From JAQBVV01 sp965249205 (GTDB lineage Bacteria > Acidobacteriota > Vicinamibacteria > Vicinamibacterales > UBA2999), in the NCBI GenBank assembly GCA_965249205.1, contig CBDFLL010000006.1, positions 1,178,001 through 1,242,000 of the forward strand: a stretch of DNA of 64,000 nucleotides, given 5' to 3'. Made by a program: the position numbers and the translations under genes. Position 1 is the first letter of the stretch, and the number at the start of each line of letters is the position of its first letter. The notes below the pieces were generated by a model, which saw only the letters and a list, made by a program, of their open reading frames with translations, had not been told where the DNA came from and made no database searches. This document shows, piece after piece, positions 53,410 to 62,378 of the stretch.

Positions 53410-55586
53410 GATCTGGCATGTATCGATATCTGATTTTGCTCGTGCTCAGCGTGGCCATCACGATTGGAGCCAGAGCCTCCCTCGCGGCGGGTGGTGCTCG
53501 GGTCGACACGGCGACTCTCACCAACATCGCCTCGCGGGTAGACGGTCGCGCCGGCGTGATTTCGATCGAGGCGTCCGATCCGGTGGCGTACGTTGCGTCG
53601 CAGCCTGATCCACGTCTGTTTGTCATCGAGTTGCGCGACATCGACTCCCTCGGTTTTGCCGACCATTTCACGCCCGACCCCCGGCACCCCTTCGTGGCGG
53701 TGGAGGTGCAGGCCGGGCAAGCCGCTGATGGCGCCCGCGTGGCGCGGGTCCGAATACAGCTCGCGCAGCCGATGCGGCCGCGGGTTCGCAGCGCCCGCAA
53801 CATTATCTATGTGGAGGCGGATCGCCTGGATCGCGCCGTCCGCTCCGCGGGCACGATACCCGCCGCTGGCGCGTCGAGCGCCATCCACGATGTGCGCGTG
53901 GCGCGACGCGGAACGGCCACCGCCGTCACGCTGTACGCCACGGGCCCCCTTACGGCCTCTTCCGTCGTTGCATCGACGGAGGGGCCCCCGCGCCTGATGA
54001 TCGACGTGCCCAATGCCACGTCCGCGCTGCCGGGCACGATGCCGGTGGGCGCCGGACCAGTGGAGGCGGTGAGGATTGCACTGAACCCGGAGTCGCCGTT
54101 GGTGACCCGCGTCTCGATGGATCTCACGCGGCACGCGGCATACACGCTCGAGGCGTCGGACGATAGCCATAACCTGACGGTGATCTTCGACGAGCCACCG
54201 GTGCCAGGTACATCGTTGCCGGTGCCACTCCAGGCACCAGTGATGCAGCAGGCCGCCGCGGCACCGCAGGCACAGGCGCCGCAGCCGGCACCGGAGCCCG
54301 CACCAGCGCCCGCACCAGCGCAGACCGCGGCGCCGGCCGTGCAGTTGCCAGCTGCTCCCCAGCCGGACATCGCTCCGCTTCGTTTTACAGGCTTTCCCGT
54401 CAGCCTTGATTTTCTGGCCGCCGACCTGCGCGCGGTGCTGCGCACGTTTTCCGAGATCAGCGGTCTGAACGTCGTGATCGACCCGACGATTCAGGGCACG
54501 GTCGACGTGGCGCTGCGCGATGTCCCGTGGGATCAGGCACTCGACATCATTCTTCGCTCCAACGGTCTGGGCTACGCGATAGAAGGCACGATCGTCCGGA
54601 TCGTGCCGCTCGCGGTGCTGGCGAGCGAGGAGGAGGCTCGTCGGACGCTCGCCGAGCAGCAGGCGCTGGCGGGCGAACTTCTGACGATCACTCGGACGTT
54701 GAGCTACGCACGTGCCGAACAGGTACAACCGTTGCTCACGGCGACGGTCTTGTCGCAGCGCGGGTCCATTTCGACCGACATCCGCACGAACACGCTCATC
54801 ATGACGGACCTGGCTGAGCGCTTGACGCGCGCGACCGAACTCATTGTGACACTCGACCGACCGGAGCCGCAGGTCGAGATCGAAGCACGTATCGTTCAAA
54901 CGACCCGCGATTTCGCACGGCAGTTGGGCGTCACGTGGGGAGCCGGCGGGCGCGCTGCCCCGGATCTGGGGAACACGTTGCCCCTGGCGTTTCCCAATGC
55001 GGCGGCTGCCACCGGCACTGTGGATCTGGGCGTCACGCCGCCAACATCCTCAGTCGGCATCGCGCTGGGCGCGATCAACGGGGCACTGAATCTTGATATT
55101 GCCCTCTCAGCGCTCGAAGGGACGGGGCAGGGACGGATCCTTTCGACCCCGCGTGTGACGACGCAGAACAACATCGAAGCGCAGATCACGCAGGGCGTAC
55201 AGATTCCGATCCAGACCGTCGCAAATAACACCGTCACCGTGACGTTCCAGGATGCCGCGCTCACACTGCTCGTGAAGCCGCAGATTACAGCGGCCAACAC
55301 GGTGATCATGAGCATCACGGTGGAAAACGCGTCGCCCGACTTCAGCCGGTCGGTCAACAACATCCCGCCAATTGATACGCAACGGGCCATCACGCAGTTG
55401 CTCGTCAACGACGGCGAGACGACGGTCATCGGCGGCATTTACGTGAGCCGCGAGCAGGCCAGCCAGGACCGCACGCCTGGTTTGTCACGGATTCCGCTAC
55501 TGGGGTGGTTGTTCCAGCGCAACGAGGTCACGGACGAGAGCCGTGAGCTGCTGATCTTCATCACGCCACGAATCATCAGGCTGTAG
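53406..55586 (+). CDS. pilQ: Type IV pilus secretin PilQ
   Basis: This 726-residue outer-membrane channel begins with a signal peptide, then AMIN-type peptidoglycan-binding domains (residues about 35-265) and a Pro/Ala linker. The STN/secretin N domains follow (ISLDFLAADLRAVLRTFSEISGLNVVIDP-like; LSYARAEQVQPLLTATVLSQRG), then the secretin barrel (VEIEARIVQTTRDFARQLGV; ALEGTGQGRILSTPRVTTQNN; IPLLGWLFQRNEVTDESRELLIFITPRII). It is the last gene of the pilMNOPQ run. Confidence 0.95.
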   Translation: MRSGMYRYLILLVLSVAITIGARASLAAGGARVDTATLTNIASRVDGRAGVISIEASDPVAYVASQPDPRLFVIELRDIDSLGFADHFTPDPRHPFVAVEVQAGQAADGARVARVRIQLAQPMRPRVRSARNIIYVEADRLDRAVRSAGTIPAAGASSAIHDVRVARRGTATAVTLYATGPLTASSVVASTEGPPRLMIDVPNATSALPGTMPVGAGPVEAVRIALNPESPLVTRVSMDLTRHAAYTLEASDDSHNLTVIFDEPPVPGTSLPVPLQAPVMQQAAAAPQAQAPQPAPEPAPAPAPAQTAAPAVQLPAAPQPDIAPLRFTGFPVSLDFLAADLRAVLRTFSEISGLNVVIDPTIQGTVDVALRDVPWDQALDIILRSNGLGYAIEGTIVRIVPLAVLASEEEARRTLAEQQALAGELLTITRTLSYARAEQVQPLLTATVLSQRGSISTDIRTNTLIMTDLAERLTRATELIVTLDRPEPQVEIEARIVQTTRDFARQLGVTWGAGGRAAPDLGNTLPLAFPNAAAATGTVDLGVTPPTSSVGIALGAINGALNLDIALSALEGTGQGRILSTPRVTTQNNIEAQITQGVQIPIQTVANNTVTVTFQDAALTLLVKPQITAANTVIMSITVENASPDFSRSVNNIPPIDTQRAITQLLVNDGETTVIGGIYVSREQASQDRTPGLSRIPLLGWLFQRNEVTDESRELLIFITPRIIRL

Positions 55587-55597
55587 GAGACGAAGCT

Positions 55598-56221
55598 GTG
55601 AGATCGATTTGGTTGACACGCGGTGGCGCGGCGGCGTTGGTCGTTGCCGTGCTGTCTTCAGGTTGCAGTGATTTCGTGCGTCAAAGTCAGTCGCCGTCGC
55701 AGCTCGTGGTCACGAGCCTCCTGACAGCTTCAGGCGCCGCTGGTGCCGTGCCGGATACGGATCAGTTCCTAAGCGGCCCCCTGTTGTCGGACGTGTCGAC
55801 GAATGGAATCGTCTTCGATGACTTCGGCCAGGCGAGTTTTCGCGTGATTCTGAGAAATCCGGGCACGCTTGCGACGCCGACGACTCCGAGCAGTCTCAAC
55901 GACGTGACGATCACGCGCTACACCGTCACTTATACCCGCTCCGGTGGCCCGAACGGGCAGAACACGCCGGGGGTGGACGTGCCACACCCGATCGAGGGGG
56001 CGCTGACGCTCACGATTCCGGCGCTTGAGCCCGAGCCGACCGTGGGTGTCGTGGAGCTGGTCCGGCACGTGGCGAAGCTGGAGGCTCCGCTGTTTGTACT
56101 GGTCAGCAGTCCTGAAGTACTGACGATGCTCGCCGAGGTGACGTTCTACGGGCGCGATCAGGCCGGTAACGATGTGTCGGTCGTCGGAACCGTGCAGATC
56201 AATTTTGCGAATTTCAACTAG
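55598..56221 (+). CDS. Lipoprotein of unknown function downstream of pilQ
   Basis: The 207-residue protein has a lipobox (VVAVLSSGCSDF). The mature part is beta-rich, with an FxFR-type strand and the segment ITRYTVTYTRSGGPNGQNTPGVDVPHPIEG. No family is recognised. It follows pilQ by 11 bp and is probably in the pilus operon. Confidence 0.65.
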   Translation: MRSIWLTRGGAAALVVAVLSSGCSDFVRQSQSPSQLVVTSLLTASGAAGAVPDTDQFLSGPLLSDVSTNGIVFDDFGQASFRVILRNPGTLATPTTPSSLNDVTITRYTVTYTRSGGPNGQNTPGVDVPHPIEGALTLTIPALEPEPTVGVVELVRHVAKLEAPLFVLVSSPEVLTMLAEVTFYGRDQAGNDVSVVGTVQINFANFN

Positions 56222-56225
56222 TTAA

Positions 56226-57485
56226 ATGAGAACCATGCTCATGCACTGTCGCGCCTGTCGTCTTGTCGTGCCCGTTGTCGTGGCCCTGGTCACCAGCGTC
56301 TGGGCGGGCTGCTCGGTCGAGGATCCGGGTATCCCGGCGTTGACATCACCCTCGGGGTTCGGTGCGGCCGTGACGCTGTCGGCATTTCCCGACAGGCTGC
56401 CGAGGAACGGCAGCGCACAGTCGGTTGTCATCGTGACCATGCGAGACTCCACGAATACGCCGGCCCAAGGGCAGCGCTTGACCGTCACGGCGAGCGTCGG
56501 CACCCTCTCAGAAGATGAGATCGTGACCGATGTTGAGGGCCGCGCCAGCTTTGCGTTCGTCGCGCCCGCAGCGACGGCGGTCGCGAACGAGGCGCAAATT
56601 CAGGTCGCTCCCATCAGCGACGGCAATGAGAGGTCACTTCCGCGTGTGCTGACGATCATATTGACCGGCGTCTCGAACACGACGGTGCCGACTCCGGCGT
56701 TCACCTTCACGCCGACCACACCGGAGAAGGACGCGTCTGTGCGATTCGACGGGTCGACGACGACCGACGAGGGCGCCGTGTGTCTTGACGCGTGCACATA
56801 CAGCTGGAACTTCGGTGACGGGTCCAGCGGTACCGGGCGAATCGTGAGTCACGCCTTTGCCACACCCGGTTCCCGTACGGTGACACTGACGGTGACTGAC
56901 GGCGCCGGCACCACAGCGTCGACCGCCAGCACGGTGACGGTATCCAATGTCGCAGCGCCGACGGTGACGCTGGCCGTGGATCCGAGTCCGCCGATTGCGG
57001 AGCAGCCTGCGACGTTCACCGCGACGACGACCGTGGCGACCGGCCACGGCATCAGCAGTTACTTCTGGACCTGGGGCGACGGCAATGTACAAACCACCTT
57101 TGTGCCGACGGTGACCAAGGCCTATGCGGAGGTGGGCACCTACGTCCCGTCGGTCAGGGTGACCGACGACCTGGGCCAGACCGCCACGGATTCTCTGCAG
57201 TTCACCATCGTTGCCAGCGGGGTAACGGCTAGTTTCACCGTATCGCCCACGAATTCGACAACGGCCAACGCGGTGCAGTTCAACGGCGTTGCGTCGACGG
57301 CGTCGGCAGGCGAGACGATCACATCCTGGGTGTGGGACTTCGGCGACGGAACCGATGTGGTGACGACAGACGATCCGACCACGGAACACACGTTCCTCCT
57401 GGCGCGCATCTATGTCGTCCGACTGACAGTGGAAGACAGCGCTGGCCGGACCGGCACCGTCACGGTGAGCGTCACGGTGCTCTAG
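56226..57485 (+). CDS. Lipoprotein with Big_1-like and three PKD domains
   Basis: The 419-residue protein has a lipobox at SVWAGCSVED. A bacterial Ig-like (Big_1) domain lies at about 50-140 (VTASVGTLSEDEIVTDVEGRASFAF). Three PKD repeats follow, each with the WxFGDG or WTWGDG motif (SWNFGDGSSG, FWTWGDGNVQ, VWDFGDGTDV) and an HxF/Y...G..TV.L.V.D ending. PKD modules mediate extracellular protein or carbohydrate contacts. It starts four bases after the previous stop. Its TAG stop lies in the CTAG used by repeat C copy 2. Confidence 0.82.
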   Translation: MRTMLMHCRACRLVVPVVVALVTSVWAGCSVEDPGIPALTSPSGFGAAVTLSAFPDRLPRNGSAQSVVIVTMRDSTNTPAQGQRLTVTASVGTLSEDEIVTDVEGRASFAFVAPAATAVANEAQIQVAPISDGNERSLPRVLTIILTGVSNTTVPTPAFTFTPTTPEKDASVRFDGSTTTDEGAVCLDACTYSWNFGDGSSGTGRIVSHAFATPGSRTVTLTVTDGAGTTASTASTVTVSNVAAPTVTLAVDPSPPIAEQPATFTATTTVATGHGISSYFWTWGDGNVQTTFVPTVTKAYAEVGTYVPSVRVTDDLGQTATDSLQFTIVASGVTASFTVSPTNSTTANAVQFNGVASTASAGETITSWVWDFGDGTDVVTTDDPTTEHTFLLARIYVVRLTVEDSAGRTGTVTVSVTVL

Positions 57486-57705
57486 CGGCCCGTGGTGAAA
57501 GTCCGCCTGCATTCGACGAGCGACGCACCCTCGCGACCTGCGTCGCTCCTCCCTCAAATACAGGCGGTATTTTCGGTTGTCGCGCCTTGTCCGCGAGGCG
57601 CCTCACTCGTCTAGCGCGGATTTCAGCGGTACCTGGCAGAGGGTCATGGCCCCGCTCGTGAAATCCGCGTTAGGTGCGACGCCGGACTTTTACCACGGAC
57701 TGCTA
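57482..57705 (-). repeat. Palindrome-ended repeat family C, copy 2 (inverted), with 48-nt core
   Basis: CTAG lies at both ends (57482-57485, 57702-57705), and 224 bp closely match 23391-23615 in reverse orientation. The core on the minus strand at 57587-57540 is AGGCGCGACAACCGA, hairpin AAATAC-CGCCT-GTATTT, GAGGGAGGAGCGACGC. The left CTAG includes the PKD gene stop. A nested B unit occupies 57611-57673. Confidence 0.88.
57611..57673. repeat. Family B element nested in C copy 2
   Basis: This 63-bp unit, CTAG-CGCGGATTTCA ... TGAAATCCGCG-TTAG, is at the same internal position as in C copy 1. Confidence 0.8.
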
Positions 57706-57760
57706 GCGGCCCGTAGGGAAGGCCGTCGGCGCCCTCGAGCTGCGATAGACTCTCGGCCTA

Positions 57761-58921
57761 GTGGCCGAGGGTGTGCTTCCGACTCATACGCGCCTGCCGG
57801 CGTCCAGCCTTCTGGCGGCTCGACAGGCGCGCCTCCGTCAGCGTCTCAGCACGTTGAGCCTCGATGCGCTCGTGGTGACCTGCGGGCCGAATATCCGTTA
57901 CCTCAGCAACCATACCGGTTCCTCCGGCGTGCTCGTCACGACGTCGGACAGCGTGCACGTGTTGGTGGATTTCAGGTACCGCGAAGCGGTGCAACTCCTG
58001 CAGCAGTCGCCAGCCGCGTGCCCCGGCCTGGTTGTGCGGGATGTGCCCGCCAGTTACGACGAGGCCCTGCTGGACTGTCTGCGCGATCTTGGCGCGTCGG
58101 TCGTGGGCTTCGAGGCCGCCCATGTACCTGTCGCGACGCATGAACGGTGGAGGCGGATGGCTGAGGCGCGACAGCTCGACGTCACGTTCAGGTCGACGGA
58201 AGCGGTGGTGGAGGAGGCGCGGGCCGTCAAAGATTCGTTCGAGATTTCGACGCTGCGCGAGGCAGCGGCACGGCTCACCGCTGTGGCCGCGTCGGTGTTT
58301 GACGCCGTACAGGCTGGCGCGACCGAGCGGGCGGTCGCGGTCATGGTCGAATCCGCGATCCGTCATGCGGGATACGACCGATCGGCCTTTGACACGATCG
58401 TTGCGTCGGGGCCGAACGCCGCCTTGCCACACCATCACCCTGGCGACCGGGTCCTTGCCGACGGTGACCTCGTCGTGCTGGATTTCGGCGGCGTGCTGGA
58501 CGGGTACTGCTGCGACCTGACGCGCATGGTGTCGATCGGCTCGGTGTCCCCAGAGGCCCGACGGCTGTACGAGGCCGTGTACGACGCGCATCAGGCTGCC
58601 ATCGCCACCATCCGGCCAGGCGTGGAGTCGACCGCTGTGGATACCGCCGCACGCAGCCTCCTGGAAGCACGCGGGTTGGGTCAGGCGTTCGGTCACGGCA
58701 CCGGCCACGGCCTCGGGCTCGACGCGCACGAGCTGCCCCGCATTACGCGCGTCCGGGCGGATGTTGCCTCCGTGTCACTAGAGCCGGGAATGGTCTTCAC
58801 GGTCGAACCGGGCGCCTATGTCCCGGGCTTCGGAGGCGTACGCATCGAGGACGACGTGGTGGTGACCGAAACAGGGTGCGAGGTGCTCACGACGGTGCCG
58901 CATGGACTCCTTACGCGATAG
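57761..58921 (+). CDS. M24-family metallopeptidase (Xaa-Pro aminopeptidase-like)
   Basis: The 386-residue protein has a creatinase-N domain (LDALVVTCGPNIRYLSNHTGSSG) followed by a pita-bread M24 domain with metal ligands in VVLDFGGVLDGYCCDLTRM (both Asp), FGHGTGHGLGLDAHELP (His), MVFTVEPGAYVP and GGVRIEDDVVVTE (both Glu). It removes N-terminal residues preceding proline. The start is GTG at 57761. Its end overlaps thiE by 20 bp. Confidence 0.92.
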   Translation: MAEGVLPTHTRLPASSLLAARQARLRQRLSTLSLDALVVTCGPNIRYLSNHTGSSGVLVTTSDSVHVLVDFRYREAVQLLQQSPAACPGLVVRDVPASYDEALLDCLRDLGASVVGFEAAHVPVATHERWRRMAEARQLDVTFRSTEAVVEEARAVKDSFEISTLREAAARLTAVAASVFDAVQAGATERAVAVMVESAIRHAGYDRSAFDTIVASGPNAALPHHHPGDRVLADGDLVVLDFGGVLDGYCCDLTRMVSIGSVSPEARRLYEAVYDAHQAAIATIRPGVESTAVDTAARSLLEARGLGQAFGHGTGHGLGLDAHELPRITRVRADVASVSLEPGMVFTVEPGAYVPGFGGVRIEDDVVVTETGCEVLTTVPHGLLTR

Positions 58922-59543
58922 GCCTCCCTCCCTTCACGCCATTCTCGACGTCGACGCTGCAGCGACGGCGAACTGGGACAGCGTTGATCTGGCCCGGGCA
59001 TTTCTCGACGGCGGGGCACCGCTGATCCAGCTTCGGGCGAAGCGTCTGAGTTCGGCGCCGCTGCTCGCCCTTTGTGACGCACTGGTCGCTGCCGCGGAGT
59101 CCTATGGTTGCAGCGTCATCGTCAACGACCGCGCTGACGTGGCGCGGATGTCCGGTGCGACGGGTGTGCACGTCGGACAGGATGATCTAGCGCCGAGTGC
59201 TGCGCGCCTTGTGCTGGGCCCTGATGCTGTGGTCGGCTACTCGACACACACCGTGGCGCAGATCCACGCGGCGGCCGTCGAGCCGGTCACCTACATCGCG
59301 ATTGGTCCCGTATTCGGTACCAGGACCAAGGCTACCGGGTACGAGCCTGTCGGATTGGCGCGGGTGTCAGAGGTGGTTGGTCTGTCACGGGGTGTGCCGG
59401 TGGTGGCCATCGGAGGCATCACGCTTGACACCGCCCCCGCCGTTATCGAGGCGGGCGCTTCCGCGGTCGCGATTATCGGGGATCTTCTGGCGACCACGGA
59501 TCCAGGGCATCGCGTGCGGGCGTTTCTCGACGCGCTCGCGTAA
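58902..59543 (+). CDS. thiE: Thiamine-phosphate synthase
   Basis: ThiE couples HMP-PP with thiazole phosphate. The 213-residue barrel has the active-site motifs LIQLRAKRL (Lys), VNDRADVA, GVHVGQDDL, YIAIGPVFGTRTKATGY and VVAIGGIT. The ATG at 58902 lies inside the end of the M24 gene. No other thiamine genes adjoin it. Confidence 0.9.
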   Translation: MDSLRDRPPSLHAILDVDAAATANWDSVDLARAFLDGGAPLIQLRAKRLSSAPLLALCDALVAAAESYGCSVIVNDRADVARMSGATGVHVGQDDLAPSAARLVLGPDAVVGYSTHTVAQIHAAAVEPVTYIAIGPVFGTRTKATGYEPVGLARVSEVVGLSRGVPVVAIGGITLDTAPAVIEAGASAVAIIGDLLATTDPGHRVRAFLDALA

Positions 59544-59552
59544 CCCGGGTCC

Positions 59553-61283
59553 TCACCTGAAGGACTGAAGTTCCCCCGCCTTGTAGCTATCCCAGTAAGT
59601 CCCAAGCGCCGCGCGTACTTTGTCGTGCAACAGATAGACACCGACAAGATTCGGCAGCGCCATGCCCAGGATCATCAAGTCGCCAAAATCGAGCACGTTG
59701 GTGGACGTGATGACCGAGCCAAGAAACACGAACAGGAGGAAGAGGGCTTTGAAGTAGGTCGACGAGGCGTCGCCAAACAGCCAGACGGAACACCGCTCGC
59801 CGTAGTACGACCAGGAAATCATGGTCGAGAACGCGAACAGAAACACGGACGCTGATAGCACGTAGGGGAACCAGGCGATGTGCTCGCCGAACGCGCGCGA
59901 CGTGAGCGCCGCGCCTCTTGCGCTGGTGATCAGATCCGCGTAGGCGGGATTGTTGTAGGCGCCGGAGATATTGATGACCAACGCCGTCATCGTGCAGATG
60001 ACAACAGTGTCGATAAACGGTTCGAGCAGCGCGACGATGCCCTCGCGCACGGGATACTTCGTCTTCGCGGCCGCGTGGGCAATGGACGCCGAGCCGGCGC
60101 CGGCTTCATTGGAGAACGCAGCGCGCTGAAACCCGGTGACCAAGGTGCCTACGAATCCGCCATAGACCGCATCCGGAGCGAAGGCCTGGGTAAATATCGC
60201 GCCCAGCGCGGCGGGGACCTGATCGAGGCTCGACAGGATGACGGACAGCGCGGCCGCCATGTACACAAACGCCATCAGCGGGACGATCTTGTCTGCCACA
60301 CGGGCGATTCGTCGGATACCGCCGATGATCACGATGCCGACCAGCGCTGTCATGCCCAAGCCGTAGGCCCAGGGCGCGGACGCGAGCCAGGGAACGGTCT
60401 CCTGAATCGCATTCATCGACTGGTTAACCTGGAAGGCGTTTCCGCCGCCGAGGGACCCACCAATGCACAGCAGCGCAAAGAATATGGCGAGTAGTCGGCC
60501 GGTGCCCGGCATTTCCCGCTCGGCGAATCCCTTGGACAGGTATTGCACGGGCCCGCCAAGGACATGACCGTCATGGCGCACTTCGCGGTACATCTGGCCC
60601 AGCGTGCACTCGGTGAACTTGGTGGTCATGCCGATGAGGCCGGCGACGATCATCCAAAAGGTGGCCCCTGGTCCGCCGACGGTGATGGCGATCGCGACGC
60701 CGGCGATGTTTCCCAGTCCAACGGTGGCTGAGAGCGCCGTGCTCAGCGCCTCGAAGTGGGACACGTCGCCTGGCTCGTTAGGGTCGGTGTAACGCCCTGT
60801 CGTCACGTGCATGGCGTGGCGGAACGCGCGGACGTTGATAAATCCCATGCGCAGCGTCAGGAAGATCGCGCCGATGACCAGCCAGAGCACGATAAACGGC
60901 AGTCGCATCCCATCGTTCCAGAAGATCAGATCGAAGAAGAACGCCGCGGCGATCCAGCCGTTGACGACGCCCATCAGGCGGTCGGCCCCATCCATGAATC
61001 CGCCCGGCTCGGGCTCGGGGAGCGTCGACTGCTGGAGGGCCAGGTACGCAGACGCCGACCCGCGGAGCAGCGTTGGAGGTATGACCGTTGGCGTCACTGG
61101 TGATGAGAACGACGGCTGGGTTGGCGACGAGGCCGCCGACGGCGCCAAGAACACAGCAGGACCACCGGCGATCCCTTGTGGAGTGGTGTTATCGCGTGGC
61201 GCGAACGCGGCGACGGCGCCCGCGGCTGCGACAACGCACAGCAGCAGTGCCGCGCGGGTAACGGTGCTGACGCGGGAGAACAT
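59553..61283 (-). CDS. Sodium:alanine symporter (AGCS family) with N-terminal extension
   Basis: The transporter region (residues about 105-565) shows AGCS hallmarks: FEALSTALSATVGLGNIAGVAIAI, GPGATFWMIVAGLIGMTTKFTE, FQRAAFSNEAGAGSASIAHAAAKT, and about ten hydrophobic helices. Residues 1-100 are an unusual extension with a signal-like helix (AALLLCVVAAAGAVAAFA) and a Pro/Ser-rich stretch not found in the standard ~480-residue family. The substrate is likely alanine or glycine with Na+. It is convergent with thiE and divergent from folD. Confidence 0.88.
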   Translation of the reverse strand: MFSRVSTVTRAALLLCVVAAAGAVAAFAPRDNTTPQGIAGGPAVFLAPSAASSPTQPSFSSPVTPTVIPPTLLRGSASAYLALQQSTLPEPEPGGFMDGADRLMGVVNGWIAAAFFFDLIFWNDGMRLPFIVLWLVIGAIFLTLRMGFINVRAFRHAMHVTTGRYTDPNEPGDVSHFEALSTALSATVGLGNIAGVAIAITVGGPGATFWMIVAGLIGMTTKFTECTLGQMYREVRHDGHVLGGPVQYLSKGFAEREMPGTGRLLAIFFALLCIGGSLGGGNAFQVNQSMNAIQETVPWLASAPWAYGLGMTALVGIVIIGGIRRIARVADKIVPLMAFVYMAAALSVILSSLDQVPAALGAIFTQAFAPDAVYGGFVGTLVTGFQRAAFSNEAGAGSASIAHAAAKTKYPVREGIVALLEPFIDTVVICTMTALVINISGAYNNPAYADLITSARGAALTSRAFGEHIAWFPYVLSASVFLFAFSTMISWSYYGERCSVWLFGDASSTYFKALFLLFVFLGSVITSTNVLDFGDLMILGMALPNLVGVYLLHDKVRAALGTYWDSYKAGELQSFR

Positions 61284-61436
61284 CTGTCTCTAACCCTCCG
61301 GTGCGTGTTGTCTATGGTGATCGACGAGCAGTTGGAGAATCCGGGAACTCGCGCGGAAAGTCAAACCTCCCAGCGCGCCGGGCTTCCGCGAGTGAGGTAC
61401 GCTCATCACGATGGGCAGTGTGGAGAGCATGGTCCG

Positions 61437-62378
61437 ATGACGGCACGTCTCCTTGATGGCAAGGCACTGGCTGGCCGGCTGCGAGAGGAGATCACGCCGG
61501 ACGTGGTGGCCTTTGCCAGGCAGTACCGGCGTCCGCCGGGGCTCACAATTGTCCTGGTCGGGCAGAATGCCGCGTCGGAAGTCTACGTTCGCAACAAGCT
61601 ACAGACCGGCCGCGAAGTCGGTTTCCGCGCCGATCTCGAGCGACTCCCCGAGAGTGCGACGGTTGCGGATGTCCTTGGACTGGTGGAGCGGCTCAACGCG
61701 AGCGACGTGCATGACGGCATCCTGGTGCAGGCGCCACTGCCGAGCACCCTTGGTGGCGATGTCGCCTCACGCGTGTTTGACGCCATCGCGCCGGAGAAGG
61801 ACGTTGACGGGTTTACGCCTGGCAACGTCGGCAGGCTTGTCCAGGGCCGTCCAGCGCTCGTGGCATGCACGCCTTTGGGGATCATCGAGCTCCTGACTCG
61901 CGAGGACATGCCGATCGCCGGACGCCGCGCGTGCGTTATCGGGCGCAGTGAGATCGTGGGCAAGCCCATGGCGCTTCTGCTGCTCCAGCGCGACGCAACC
62001 GTGACGGTCTGCCACTCGAAGACACCAGACCTCGCGGCGGTGAGCCGGGAGTCAGACATCCTCGTCGCCGCCGTCGGCAGGGCAGGGCTTGTGACCAGGG
62101 ACTTCGTCAAGCCTGGCGCGACCGTCGTTGATGTCGGGACGAACACCGTCACGGATGCGGCTCTCGCGGCCTCGTTGTTCCCGGAAGGACATCCACGACT
62201 GGCGCGATTCCGTGAGCGCGGCACGATGCTCGTGGGCGACGTGCACCCCGAAGTCGCTGAGGTGGCTGGCGCGCTCACTCCGGTTCCCGGGGGCGTCGGC
62301 CCGCTAACGATTGCGATGCTCATGATGAACACGCTCCGGGCCGCGCACGCGCGCATGGCGCCGGTGGGAGGCCTCTAG
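61437..62378 (+). CDS. folD: Methylene-THF dehydrogenase/cyclohydrolase FolD
   Basis: The bifunctional enzyme interconverts 5,10-methylene- and 10-formyl-THF. Its 313 residues include ASEVYVRNKLQTGREVGF with the Tyr-Lys pair, GILVQAPLP, EKDVDGFTPGNVGRL, the nucleotide site GRSEIVGKPMALLLLQ and the end PVPGGVGPLTIAMLM. The ATG at 61437 (MTARLLDGKALAG) fits the conserved start. Its TAG stop forms the CTAG into which repeat A copy 2 inserted. Confidence 0.95.
   Translation: MTARLLDGKALAGRLREEITPDVVAFARQYRRPPGLTIVLVGQNAASEVYVRNKLQTGREVGFRADLERLPESATVADVLGLVERLNASDVHDGILVQAPLPSTLGGDVASRVFDAIAPEKDVDGFTPGNVGRLVQGRPALVACTPLGIIELLTREDMPIAGRRACVIGRSEIVGKPMALLLLQRDATVTVCHSKTPDLAAVSRESDILVAAVGRAGLVTRDFVKPGATVVDVGTNTVTDAALAASLFPEGHPRLARFRERGTMLVGDVHPEVAEVAGALTPVPGGVGPLTIAMLMMNTLRAAHARMAPVGGL

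Noticed and set aside
53253..54899. 548-codon open frame antisense to pilQ
   Set aside because: Arg/His/Gln-rich translation with no motif, opposite a well-supported secretin.
57577..58143. Open frame starting in repeat C copy 2 and running into the M24 gene
   Set aside because: It starts inside a non-coding repeat and is out of phase with the peptidase.
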